Origin: Valencia hispanica | Lineage: Eukaryota > Chordata > Actinopteri > Cyprinodontiformes > Valenciidae | Length of the DNA: 64,000 nucleotides | Direction: 5' to 3' | Assembly: GCA_963556495.2 (NCBI GenBank) | Contig: OY747713.1 | Location: 467,501 to 531,500 of the forward strand | Position numbers and translations under genes: made by a program | Part shown: piece by piece, positions 33,774 through 44,178 of the stretch | Numbering within the stretch: the stretch's first letter is position 1 | How the letters are laid out: every line of letters starts with the position of its first letter | The notes under the pieces: model-generated | Databases searched by the model: none | Told to the model about the DNA's origin: nothing | The model's input: only the letters and a program-made list of their open reading frames with translations

Positions 33774-35087
33774 CACTACCGTTCAAAAGTTTGGGGTCAC
33801 ATTGAAATGTCCTTATTTTTGAAGGAAAAGCACTGTACTTTTCAATGAAGATAACTTTAAACTAGTCTTAACTTTAAATAAATACACTCTATACATTGCT
33901 AATGTGGTAAATGACTATTCTAGCTGCAATATCTACATAGGTGTATAGAGGCCCATTTCCAGCAACTATCACTCCAGTGTTCTAATGGTACAATGTGTTT
34001 GCTCATTGGCTCAGAAGGCTAATTGATGATTAGAAAACCCTTGTGCAATCATGTTCACACATCTGAAAACAGTTTAGCTCGGTACAGAAGCTACAAAACT
34101 GACCTTCCTTTGAGCAGATTGAGTTTCTGGAGCATCACATTTGTGGGGTCAATTAAACGCTCAAAATGGCCAGAAAAAGAGAACTTTCATCTGAAACTCG
34201 ACAGTCTATTCTTGTTCTTAGAAATGAAGGCTATTCCATGCGAGAAATTGCTAAGAAATTGAAGATTTCCTACAACGGTGTGTACTACTCCCTTCAGAGG
34301 ACAGCACAAACAGGCTCTAACCAGAGTAGAAAAAGAAGTGGGAGGCCGCGTTGCACAACTGAGCAAGAAGATAAGTACATTAGAGTCTCTAGTTTGAGAA
34401 ACAGACGCCTCACAGGTCCCCAACTGGCATCTTCATTAAATAGTACCCGCAAAACACCAGTGTCAACATCTACAGTGAAGAGGCGGCTGCGGGATTCTGG
34501 GCTTCAGGGCAGAGTGGCAAAGAAAAAGCCATATCTGAGACTGGCCAATAAAAGAAAAAGATTAAGATGGGCAAAAGAACACAGACATTGGACAGAGGAA
34601 GACTGGAAAAAAGTGTTGTGGACGGATGAATCCAAGTTTGAGGTGTTTGGATCACAAAGAAGAACGTTTGTGAGACGCAGAACAACTGAAAAGATGCTGG
34701 AAGAATGCCTGACGCCATCTGTTAAGCATGGTGGAGGTAATGTGATGGTCTGGGGTTGCTTTGGTGCTGGTAAGGTGGGAGATTTGTACAGGGTAAAAGG
34801 GATTCTGAATAAGGAAGGCTATCACTCCATTTTGCAACGCCATGCCATACCCAGTGGACAGGGCTTGATTGGAGCCAATTTCATCCTACAACAGGACAAT
34901 GACCCAAAACACACCTCCAAATTGTGCAAGAACTATTTAGAGAAGAAGCAGGCAGCTGGTATTCTATCGGTAATGGAGTGGCCAGCGCAGTCACCAGATT
35001 TGAACCCCATTGAGCTGTTGTGGGAGCAGCTTGACTTTTCATGGAAAACACAAAATTGTTTGGGTGACCCCAAACTTTTGAACGGTA

Positions 35088-35090
<3 letters not shown>
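33774..35090 (+). mobile_element. Tc1-like DNA transposon with perfect TIRs
   Basis: A 1317-bp element bounded by perfect 27-bp terminal inverted repeats (33774-33800 and 35064-35090) starting CACTACCGTTCAAAAGTTTG. Both sides are TA-rich (a TA run ends at 33773 and another starts at about 35092), as expected for TA target insertion, here into a TA microsatellite. It carries one transposase ORF from 34166. About 35030-35060 the sequence jumps from the catalytic region to the 3' terminal region, so the C-terminal part of the transposase gene is deleted. Identical TIRs suggest recent mobility. Confidence 0.95.
34166..35090 (+). pseudogene. Tc1-family transposase, DD38E, C-terminally deleted
   Basis: Open from ATG 34166 through the element's end (the frame closes only at 35176, inside flanking DNA). 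Residues 1-57 are the first helix-turn-helix (SMREIAKKLKIS), GRPR at 59-62 is the AT-hook-like linker, and a second helix-turn-helix is at about 65-115. The DDE catalytic domain has D154 (LWTDESKF), D244 (LQQDNDPKHTS) and E283 (SPDLNPIELLW). The D244-E283 gap is 38 residues, not the 34 of Sleeping Beauty and classical Tc1; I recall DD38E elements (named Intruder) as a sister group. After WEQLD at residue 290 the sequence goes straight into the terminal repeat region, so about 50 residues of the usual C-terminus are missing. Activity is doubtful. Confidence 0.9.

Positions 35091-35091
<1 letters not shown>

Positions 35092-35141
<50 letters not shown>
35092..35141. repeat. (TA)n microsatellite
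   Basis: A long pure TA run next to the right TIR of the Tc1 element; its left counterpart is at about 33758-33773. Confidence 0.95.
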
Positions 35142-35151
<10 letters not shown>

Positions 35152-35368
35152 TTTAAAGACGAGTAAGATCAGCTGATGTTAAAGCCGACATGTCCTGCAT
35201 TCATAATTTAATCAAACAAACATTGTTCTTCCTATAATATAATCTCTTCATGCCTTGAATTGTATCATAGTGACCGTATGTTTTGATTTAGATGCTGTTT
35301 AATGTGAATCTGTACATTTATGTAAGTCAACACAAGTGAGTTATTGTTGTGCTTCATGTTTGTTGCAG

Positions 35369-35501
35369 AATTCGCTGCTGGTTGAAATCCCGCCGTACCG
35401 GACGCAGCAACTCACCACGCCCGTCCACGTCAACTTCTACGTCTGCAACGGCAAGAGGAAAAGGAGTCAGTACCAGAGGTTCGCCTACGCCCCCGCCAAC
35501 G
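35369..35501 (+). CDS. nfatc1: nfatc1 exon: end of IPT/TIG domain and NLS
   Basis: The acceptor TTTGTTGCAG precedes 35369 and the donor GTAAAC follows 35501. It encodes NSLLVEIPPYRTQQLTTPVH, VNFYVCNGKRKRSQYQRF and AYAPAN, finishing the IPT domain. The basic KRKR is the second nuclear localisation motif region of NFATs. SQYQRF and the PAN end match NFATC1. One base is left to make a valine codon with the next exon. If the donor is not used, the frame continues through PANGKLLL to a stop at 35516-35518. Confidence 0.95.
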
Positions 35502-35518
35502 GTAAACTTCTTCTCTAA
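35502..35518 (+). other. nfatc1: Possible short-isoform end of nfatc1 (donor read-through)
   Basis: Reading through the exon donor adds GKLLL-type residues and ends at TAA (35516-35518). Mammalian NFATc1/A, the short inducible isoform, ends by read-through at the same junction (PANG followed by a short tail, from memory), with a proximal polyadenylation site in the intron. Use of this end in fish is inference. Confidence 0.5.
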
Positions 35519-35734
35519 CAGCTCGACAACTGCAGACGTAAACCTTAAAACTGTCTGAAAAGTCAAGAACAAAGTGGGATTAGGGCAGATTACAGAGTTT
35601 GGGTTCAAACTAACGTTACCTGATTCATCCGTTCTGAAACCAGTTCAGATTAAAGGTTTGGTCCAACTTTCTTTCATCTAGTCGTGAATTTGGAGGTAAT
35701 TCTCCTTTATTATTCTTAACACTACTGGAAGTGA

Positions 35735-35800
35735 AAAGCCCCAAAGCATGATGCTACCACCACCCTGCCTGACAGTTGGGACAGTGGTCCACTTTAAACG
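35735..35800 (-). mobile_element. Tc1/mariner transposase relic
   Basis: The reverse strand reads PTVRQGGGSIMLWG, the conserved glycine-rich block before the second catalytic aspartate in Tc1/mariner transposases. Surroundings are too decayed to set borders. The rest of the intron 35519-38267 holds a poly-C run (36693-36710) and nothing else recognised. Confidence 0.55.
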
Positions 35801-36090
35801 GACCAAACGTTTAGTTCATCTGATCGTCCATGTGGAAAAGATCCTCTGGACCAAACTAGTGAACATCGGGTTCACCTGGGTCTCGGTTCCTTCCTGGTGG
35901 CTCTGCTGAGGTCTGCTGGTGTTGTGATGAACTGTAGATGGGATTGATGATCAGGTTTCCTCTGGGGGTTGAACTCCAAATGCTCCACCTGAAGCACAGG
36001 TGAGGTCCTACTGAGCTCCACCCCTGCCTCAGGTAGAAACTGGAACATTTAAAGTAAAGCTCTCAATTTGGTCTCTTTTTTCATCAAAAC

Positions 36091-36096
36091 AATAAA
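36091..36096 (+). promoter_or_regulatory. Candidate intronic polyadenylation signal (AATAAA)
   Basis: The canonical hexamer AATAAA lies 573 bases after the read-through stop at 35518. It could serve the short nfatc1 isoform. A single hexamer is weak evidence. Confidence 0.35.
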
Positions 36097-36692
36097 CCCC
36101 CATAACCTCACCACTGACCCCACCCCCACCCCCACCCCGCTCCCCCAGGTATTTTGCTACCAGTAATATGACTCAGTTCATTACTGATGATCAGAGAAAT
36201 GTGACAGAAATGTTTCCATGTTTATGTAGTAAAGAAGAAAATAGTTGTGATCTATTTTTTCCATTAATGTTGACACAAGTTATCAATAATATGCCAGGAG
36301 AGATTTTATTGCTTTCTGTGGGACTATTTCAGCAGTTTTTAGGGAATCCATCGTTTCCATGACGATTCCCCAGGCAGTCATGATAGAAAACTGGACAGAA
36401 ACTTGACATTTTTTTGGCTTCACTTCCTTCTGAATGACTTTATGACAAATATCATATTCCTGTCTACTTAATGTTTAAAAGTTAAATTTTCCTGCTCAAA
36501 AAATACTCTCTATTTTTTACTGTAATTTACTGATATTAATGAAACTGTTAACAGAGACGGGTCTGAAAAGGAAAAACACCCCTCCTTTTAGCTTCTTAGC
36601 TCCTTTTCGTTGGTTTCTTTGTCGTCCATCCCAGACTAATTAGAAACATTTTCTCCAGGATCTTTCAACTGAGGACCAGGAAAAGCAGTCTG

Positions 36693-36710
36693 CCCCCCCC
36701 CCCCCCCCCC
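36693..36710. repeat. Poly-C run
   Basis: Eighteen consecutive C, followed by CCCCC after two T. Length is likely to vary between individuals and assemblies. Confidence 0.9.
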
Positions 36711-38267
36711 TTCCCCCGTCTGGTGGTTTGCCTGGGAGGAACAAAGAAACACTTTTATTCATCCATTGTAAAAAAGAAATCCATAAAATCTGTTCTTTTC
36801 CATACCTGCTGCCTGACGAAGGCTGCAGCCAGTGGACCCAGGAGGGCGGGGGAGCGCCATGGGAAAGCCTGTTATTTCAATGCAGAAACTTTTGCCAAGC
36901 TAAATATAAACACTGACCCACCAACTGAAATGTACAAACCAGCCCTAATTGCACTGCAGCCTTGGAGCGAACATGTAGTGGGTGGTTCAAAGCTGCGATT
37001 CAGCTGGAGCGGCCCAGCCCTGAACGTGGGCGACGGAGTGCCCCACTGTGAAAGTGGGCCATTGTCCTCAGGACGGAGAGTGTGAGGGAGGGGACAGACT
37101 GTGGGACAACATGTCGGGTCCGAGTCTCCCCAAGTATGGGGGCTAATAAAGCTCCGTGTCCGCAGACTGAACAATAATAGGAGAACATTTAAAAGGACCA
37201 AAACTTCCAGGGATTTTATGCTCAAATTAAAAACTCTCTTTCTGCTGCTGCAGGTGTTAAAACTTAAAAATTGATTTATTTTAGACGTACAGAAACAGTT
37301 TTCACTCCCCATTTGCAAACTGTCTTTTGTGGCAACACAAACATTTTCACTTCTGCTTCTGTCTTTGCCGACTGGATTCTCCAGAGGCATGCACACTTCC
37401 TGCAAACAGGCCCAAAATAGGGGTGCCGTTACTATTTCTGTCCTGTGATTGGTGTTAACTAGCTTTGCACAGTTCCTGTTTTACAGGCGCTGGCAGCAGA
37501 GGCTTTAGTAAGGCATGACGCATCACTGCTTTAGTCTTTTGAGACTCCTGAGTTGTATGCAACTCTTTGTGAGGTTGGAAATCTAGTTTTGTTTTGAAGA
37601 AAGAAGAAAAACTGAAAAATACACCAGTATGTGTACAGGAAGCGCTGAGATGTTGGGTATAAATCTCGCCCCCGGTTTACCAGCTTTTAGTGCTTCGTTC
37701 CATCCAACTTCAAGGACTCAACTATACCTTTCGTTTTCACAGATGATGGTGATTGTAGAAATATGCAGGTGTTATACGAATGTGACACTAGATAAGTTCC
37801 TCAGTGGTTCTGGGAGAGGAGCTGGTAGAGGGACAATGAAAGGGGGCTGAGGGCTAATCCCTGAGGGACGCCAGAATTCAGTCTAGGGAGATGGGTTCTT
37901 CATATAAAGACATGATGAGAAGGATTCTGTGTTCACCAGCGCTGTGACATACCTGCAGGATCCACCATTGGGAACAAGGAGGCATGTGAATCTTCAGACC
38001 CCAGATGGGTTCAGATACAGTTGAGGAAAATGTTTTTAAATCAGAACAATCTGCATCACTGCTCAGTTTCTCTGCTCCCATTAAATAAATTCTGGTTCAC
38101 AGAATCAGTCACTTTTTCCCAGTTGATGAATATTTTCAGCAGGTGGAGAGCTGAAACAAAGACTGCGATTGATGAGTGTTTATGTGAGCCTCAGAACCAC
38201 AGACTGACTCACTCACACTTTAAGGAAGTTTCTTTTTCTCATCCAGTTTTTCTTCTTCTCCTTTCAG

Positions 38268-38837
38268 TCCCGACAATAAAGACGGAGCCGCATGACGACT
38301 ACGACGCCGCCACGGTGTGTCCCCAACATGGGTCCGGCCGGTCCCTGCACCCAAAGCCATATTACCCCCCACACCTCATGACCCCGATGATCTCCGACCT
38401 CAGACCGGGCGTTGTGGCCGGGGCTTATGCTGTTACTCAACAGAGATTGGTGGCCAAGCCTTCCTCTGGGACCACCTCCTGCTCTCCAAGTACCAGCCCC
38501 AAACTTCACGACCTGTCGCTCTTTTCCAAGTCGGGGCATCAGTCACCAATCCAGGAGACTCCAGGACGGCTCCAGCCTCCAGACCTCTACCCGCCCAGCA
38601 GCTCTTCTTCTCCTGCAGACTCACAGCCATCCACCCCGACTGGCGCCCCCTTCCCTCAGACCCCCGTCATGACTGCGGCCCCACCCAGCAGCAGCAGCAC
38701 CAGTCCTGGCACCCAGGAGCTCCATAAACCTGCAGACAGGAGCCAGTCCTCTCTGCAGGAAGACGGCAGCCCTCCAGCTGTGGCCGTCAGCATCAAAGAA
38801 GAACCACAAGAGCTGGACCAGATGTACCTGGATGATG
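38268..38837 (+). CDS. nfatc1: nfatc1 exon: C-terminal transactivation region
   Basis: The acceptor TCCTTTCAG precedes 38268 and the donor GTGAGA follows 38837. The 570-base exon encodes residues 236-425 of the window protein: VPTIKTEPHDDYD, a long serine/proline-rich stretch (KPYYPPHLMTP, SPKLHDLSLFSKS, PPSSSSSPADSQPS), then SIKEEPQELDQMYLDD. This is the region of the long NFATC1 isoform (C). SPKLHDLS and the end block are conserved with mammals, while the middle is diverged and low in complexity. Two consensus SUMO sites, IKTE (lysine 240) and IKEE (lysine 412), are kept. The exon structure also separates NFATC1 from other NFATs. Confidence 0.95.
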
Positions 38838-39235
38838 GTGAGAAGAAACACAAGATGTTCTTAAAGAAAACGGTAAAAATGTTCTGAGCCGGTGCAGGAA
38901 AAAGATTCATTAAATCCTTACACCATCAAAACAGAGAAAATCAATTTATTCAGATCATAAAATCATTTTTACTAATACCATCTGCTGCCATTTAAGAGAA
39001 TATCTTCATCTGTTGCTGCAGTGTGGTAAATATGAACCAGCAACAGCAAATATTATTGAAGGCAGCAGAAACCTGCATAAATGTCCAAATGTTCGAGATG
39101 ACGCCCAATCAGGCTGATTCCTCAGTATTCAGACCGTATGAAGATGTTTCCTCAGCTTCAGCTGCTGTAGTTCTTCTACATCTGCTACCAAAAGGAGAAC
39201 AGGGCTGTTTAGGGCTAATATGAGGTACAGATTAA

Positions 39236-39495
39236 TCATCCATCCATCATCTGTACCCGTCCACCCTGGAGAGGTCCCAGTCCATCGCAGGGCAACACAG
39301 GACAAACAACCATGCACACACTCTCATACCTAAGGGTCATTTAGAGAAACCAATTTATCTAACAGTCATGTTTGTGGACTGTGGGAGGAAGTCGGAGTAC
39401 CTGGAGAGAACCCACGCGTGCACAGGGAGAACATGCAAACTCTTCTTGCTGCAGGGCAACAGTGCTACCAACTGCACCCCCGTGCAGCCCAAGAT
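39236..39495 (-). mobile_element. SINE, reverse, head internally deleted
   Basis: The reverse complement matches 26355-26600: GGGCTGCACGGGGGTGCAGT, GGTAGCACTGTTGCCCTGCA, CTTCCTCCCACAGTCCACAA, GCCCTGCGATGGACTGGGAC. It ends in a GATGGATGG-type tail. The B-box segment seen at 26428 is absent. Confidence 0.75.
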
Positions 39496-39499
39496 GAAT

Positions 39500-40300
39500 C
39501 ATAGTAATTATGATGTTGTAGCTGAAGTCAACAGATAACTGTCATACATCAGGAAGCACTGAGTCTGTGAAGATCTGAGATCTTTAGAGGATCTACAGGT
39601 TGGGAGAACATCACTGAACTGATTAAGGTTCCTCACAGAAAGATCAGGAATCTCCAGATTCGTCCTGCAGAGCAGAAGAACGATCCAGGAATCCTCAGGA
39701 ATATCAGGGATATCATGGATCAGCTTCAGCTGGATGCAGAGAACCTTCAGATCTGGATCCAGAACCATCCTGGTAGAACCTCATGGAGGAGAAGCTTCAT
39801 CCAGCTCCACAATCCAGAGAAGAAGTCTGATGTTCTCCTCAGAGGAGGAGGAGGAAGCAGCTTGTCTGGACCATCACCCAGTGGGAACATGGACCAGATG
39901 GATCAGTTCTCCAGATGTTTGCTGGAAGAGGAGCATCCAGGTGATGGTGGGAGGAGGAGGTATCATGGTCTGGGCCTGGATCATCTCCTCTGATGCAGAA
40001 ACATCCAGCAGAGATTCTAGAGCAACATCTTCTTCTCCAGGGACCTCCATCATTTCCCACCAGGATGATGAAGAAGCACCACATTCCAGAGGCCCGGCTG
40101 AGGAAGAGGAGGGTACAGAAGCTGGACTGACTCGTCTGAAGTCCTGATCTGAGACTGTTGGAGACACCTGAAGACGTGTTTGCATGAAGAACACCTGGAG
40201 CTCTTCATCAGTCGCTGTAATCCGCTTCTGTGGATGAAGCTGCTCTGGAATGAAGCGCTGCAGAGATTTATTGATATCAGCAGATTTAAATAAAGCTGAT
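39500..40300 (+). mobile_element. Tc1/mariner-type transposon relic
   Basis: Contains a frame reading MVGGGGIMVWAWIISSD (39930-39990), then SIISHQDDEEAPHSR (40047-40090), decayed versions of the GGGSxMxWGC and QQDNxPxHT blocks of Tc1/mariner transposases, in the right order and roughly the right spacing. The segment upstream (39600-39900) probably covers the middle of the transposase. No intact frame; borders are approximate. Confidence 0.6.
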
Positions 40301-40856
40301 GAGACATAACAGGAAATATGTGGGACTTCCAGAAAACAGCTTTACTTTTCCTTCAGTTCTTCGTCTGACTCTCTGAAGCAGTCAGACTGAGCTGTGAGCT
40401 ATTTGATCTGATTGACCCTGAAGGTGTGGAAGCTTCCTGAAGCAGTGGGTTCCTGCTCAGACAGACTGAATGATGTCACCGCTGAGGTCTGCAGGCTGCT
40501 CGCTCTGCATGCCACTGATTGGAAATAAATTGGATAACTGATCCCCAACCTCAGCTAGGAAAACAATCTGTGGCTGTGAGGGAGATGAAGAAACACCAAC
40601 CAGCAGCGATCAGAAGAGCGAGTAGCGGCGCTTTGATCCAGAGTCTGGCTGAGCGAGTTAGATGTTGGCCTGCAGACTGATCCCAGTCCTCTTCCTCTCA
40701 ACGGTCTGAGCAAAAACATCCGAACCTCTCAGCCTCGTCTACAGCTGCTACATTTGAAATCCTGTCCCTTTAAGAATCTCAGGATTTAGCTGCAAAACCC
40801 ACCGACACATTTTATTTCCTGAAGCTTCTATTCGTTGGCAAACACAAACTTAATTT
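40301..40856. other. Intron sequence, nothing recognised
   Basis: No exon, repeat family or RNA gene could be supported. Confidence 0.35.
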
Positions 40857-41120
40857 GTGTTTGGGGCGGCTGTAGTTCACTGGTAGAGTTGTTGGCCTAC
40901 GACCCAGAAATTGTGGGTTCGATTCCAGCTTCCACCCGCTACATATCGTTGTGTCCTTGGGCAAGACACTTCACCTACCTGCCTACTAGTGTTGGCCAGA
41001 GGGGGGCGATATGGCAGCCTGGCTTCTGTCAACCTGCCCCAGGGCAGCTGTGGCTATAATCATGAGTCTCTCGAAAAAAGCGCTATATAAATGCAAGCCA
41101 TTATTATTATTAATTATTAG
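40857..41120 (+). mobile_element. tRNA-derived SINE, full-length
   Basis: The tRNA-like head has an A-box-like TAGTTCACTGGTAGAG (40872-40887) and a B box GGTTCGATTCC (40916-40926). A tRNA-unrelated body follows (TCCTTGGGCAAGACACTTCA, GGCAGCCTGGCTTCTGTCAA), then the 3' end AAAAGCGCTATATAAATGCA and an (ATT)n tail. A 5'-truncated copy is at 11855-12066. The 3' end shares GCGCTATATAAAT with the L2-like LINE end at 6152-6164. Confidence 0.88.
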
Positions 41121-41479
41121 CTCAATATTACTGCAGATAGTTTTGTATAACCCTAATTGATACAAGAAAAGGGATTTTAAATACTTTGAATAAAAATATT
41201 CTATATTTAATATATTATAATATACTAAATAGTAAATATTGACTCAGATCCACAAAAGTTAAATATGTATTTGAGAAACGGGTAGCTTCAAGTCAGAAAA
41301 ATAAAATCAGACACATCAAAAGAAATTAAATCATTGCATTAACGTTATGGATTACATATGTTTCATGAAAAACACATTTAGGACTGCAAATATACTCATA
41401 GAACAGCCTTTTACCTTAATAAGAAGAAATGTTTTAAGTCCAGAATTTCAGCTCCCCCAAAGTGAAAAGACAATAAAAT

Positions 41480-41930
41480 CTAAATAGTTTTTCTAATAAT
41501 GTCATGTTGATGCTGCAGGAGGATTTTAAAGATGTTTGCAGGCAGAAGATGTAAAATAATGAATTTCCCATTAGCTGTGACAGGACTCCTGGTCCCTGCT
41601 GAAAAAAGGCCATCCCACATCATGGTTCTGCCACCACCATGTTTCATTGTGGGGATGTTGATGTGTTCCTTAATTCTGAACATGAATGCTTGATGTGGGG
41701 TTACTTTAGTTTACATGGCTTGTTTTTTTTTACACATGACTGAACATTAGACTGTAAATACCTGAGATGAGAGCCAGGAGGCTAAAACCAGCCAATGTTT
41801 TCCTTCCACTTGCCAGTCATGCTCCACTTTGTGCTCTGCTACACAAACGCCCAATAAAATACATGGAAGTTTGGTTGGAATGTGAAAAATCTGAAAAGTT
41901 TTAAGGGATGTTAATACTTCTGTAAGACAG
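41480..41930 (-). mobile_element. Tc1/mariner transposon relic, reverse
   Basis: The reverse strand holds a short frame with KEHINIPTMKHGGGRTMMWD and LLPANIFKILLQ, recognisable as a decayed Tc1/mariner transposase segment (KHGGGSxMxWGC block). Towards 41900 a stretch like GGGATGTTAATACTTCTG resembles the outer end of such elements. Confidence 0.6.
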
Positions 41931-43564
41931 GATGAACAACAATGGTAATGCAAGAAATAACCTGCAGTGGTTCCAGGATTATTCCCTGTGGAACACCGCT
42001 ATCTTCCTGTTTAGGAATCGTTGATTGTCTTGCAGGTGATCTGTTCTACAGGTGAAGCCTGTTTATTTCAGGGAGGCTCCTCCCCCTTTTTCTCCAGTTG
42101 GTGAGACGCCTGCATTCCCAGTTCACTTTTAAAGTCGCCCACTCTGAACCTAAGGTCGTGACCCTAACCCTCATTTAGTTAGCTTAAAACGAACTCAGAT
42201 TCTTTCCTCCTTTGGTCCGGACCTTTTGGGCCGCCGTGAAAACAACCCATTGAACTCTGGTCTGTACCAAACAAGCAAACCCAGATCCAGCTGAAGAGGC
42301 GGAATCAGAGCGGATCCAAACCAGGCCTGGTGCGGATCGGATCAGATCAGCTGTGAAAGCGACCAAACTTTATCCCACCCAGTAAACAAAAAACCTTTTT
42401 AGTCTCTGCAGGCACCCGTCTTTGTGGCGCATTATGAGAAGGAATCGTGTTTTTGGTTTTTTTAATGCATGTTTCCTTAACATGTACATGTTCCCACTGT
42501 GACATCAATGCAGTCTATTCATATTTATAATGTTATGTTAATTCTACACAGTCCATCGATCTGCATAGTATTGTTAGATGCTCAAACGTTTCTGTTATAA
42601 TCTGTAGCTGTATCAGAGATCGCGCTACAGTCTTTAGTTATCGGTCCTTTCGATTGACGGGGTCAAAAAAATCCAGTCATAATTAATTTTTATCCCTCCC
42701 TTTTTTAAATGATAACATATTAAGTAGTTAATTTTCATTCATTTTATTTTGCATTAAATCGGGACAAACTAATCAGAGAATCGTGCCATCACACATCGAG
42801 CAGATTAATAAGCTGAAGCGCCACTTCAGCCAGAGTTTTAAAATCAGGGAACATTTCTCTGGTTGAAATGATCAGAATACAGCAGAACTCTTCAAGGCGG
42901 CGTTAGCGCCCGGTTAGCAACATGCATTGATTACGGTGTCCAGGTCTGAGATGAGGCTCAGATGCTCTCATAGGAATCACTTTTTGATTGATTTAGTTAC
43001 CTGAACTCTGTGCGGAAGGAAAGCACTCTCCATTGTTTATGATGACCTATTTCCACATGGCTTCCTGGTTTAACTGACCAATGGGTGAAGGAGTTGAGCA
43101 AACGTGTCTTTTTGTTGAGAACTCTGGTTCTGTTGCATCGACTGCAGCCATTGGTCACAGGAACCGCAGCAAAGCAGGTGAACTAACGGACCCTCCTGGT
43201 TTGAACACACCCTAAGAGAAGACTTGTCTGCTAATGGAAAGAGTGAGCTGTGTTCTCTGGCCCAGGGCCGGATCTGCAGGGTGGGGGTTGGGGGGGCCAC
43301 CCCCGCTGTAAAACCTGAGCAGAACATTATGACCACTTGTTTTACTGCTCCTTGTGAGTGCAGGAGGTGTCAGGACTTGGTAATTAATGGATGAGAGACT
43401 ATAACTCATAAAAGAAAACTGTTCCAGCTCTGGAATGCCAAAATTCTAAATATCATATATATGTTGAAGCTAATAGGAATAATCTGTCTGGGTGAGAAGG
43501 AGCTGTAAGGTAAAGCTCTACATTTCTCCTCTCCTGTGGTCCTCAGATATGGATCATGACTTAA
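41931..43564. other. Intron sequence, nothing recognised
   Basis: No gene or repeat family could be supported; reverse-strand frames such as 43070-43336 show no motif. Confidence 0.35.
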
Positions 43565-44178
43565 AGGTTGAATATGGAACATGAAGACTATAGCGACATC
43601 TAGTGGGTCTAAGTTGTAGCTACAACAATAGAGAAATAACACCAGTTGTTGGGTTGCCTGGTTCGATCCGCCCAGTTACCAGCCTGAACCGTGTCCAGTG
43701 AGGAATGTATTTTAGAGCAGTTTAACTGACAGCTAAAGTTAGCTTACCGATCCAGGAGGAAAGTCGCCGTTCCCGTCTGTGTTTGACGCCGTGGACATGT
43801 TTTATCCGGGTCCATCTAGTGTAGGCTTCCCCTAAAACTACTCTAGTCTCTGTTGTTCTCCGGTCACTCCTCTCCTGAGACGGATAACGATATCTCCTCC
43901 AGGGCTCTGAAGATGCTGCTTGACTTGCAGATTCAGCCATTTTTCCCAGTACCAGCCGAGTGTACCGACCACATGGTTGGATCATAGAGACCGTATCTGG
44001 CACCCCGCGGCCGCTACTGGGGGTAGGTGTAAACATTACGTCATTGTGGTCCCCATTAAAATTCTATTTTATTCTATTTAAATTCTATTTTATTCTATTT
44101 TAATTCAAATGATTTCATTTTGCACCATTTGAAACACCCGTTAAATAGCTTTTCATGAAAATGTTCCATATTCAACCT
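43565..44178. mobile_element. Non-autonomous DNA transposon (MITE) flanked by TTAA
   Basis: Perfect 18-bp terminal inverted repeats, AGGTTGAATATGGAACAT at 43565-43582 and its reverse complement at 44161-44178, each bordered on the outside by TTAA (43561-43564 and 44179-44182). The 614-bp body has no transposase. TTAA duplication is the hallmark of piggyBac-type insertion, but since TTAA is a palindrome adjoining the repeat it may be part of the terminal repeat instead. A 104-codon frame (reverse 43722-44036) lies inside. Confidence 0.85.

Noticed and set aside
36872..37405. 177-codon frame on the - strand inside an nfatc1 intron.
   Set aside because: No family motif, low-complexity composition, and no supporting signals.
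40860..40935. Possible functional tRNA gene.
   Set aside because: The A and B boxes belong to a SINE head: a SINE body and tail follow, and the arms do not form a clean cloverleaf by eye.
43722..44036. Host gene of 104 codons on the - strand.
   Set aside because: It lies wholly between MITE terminal repeats and has no known domain; kept only as a feature of the MITE.
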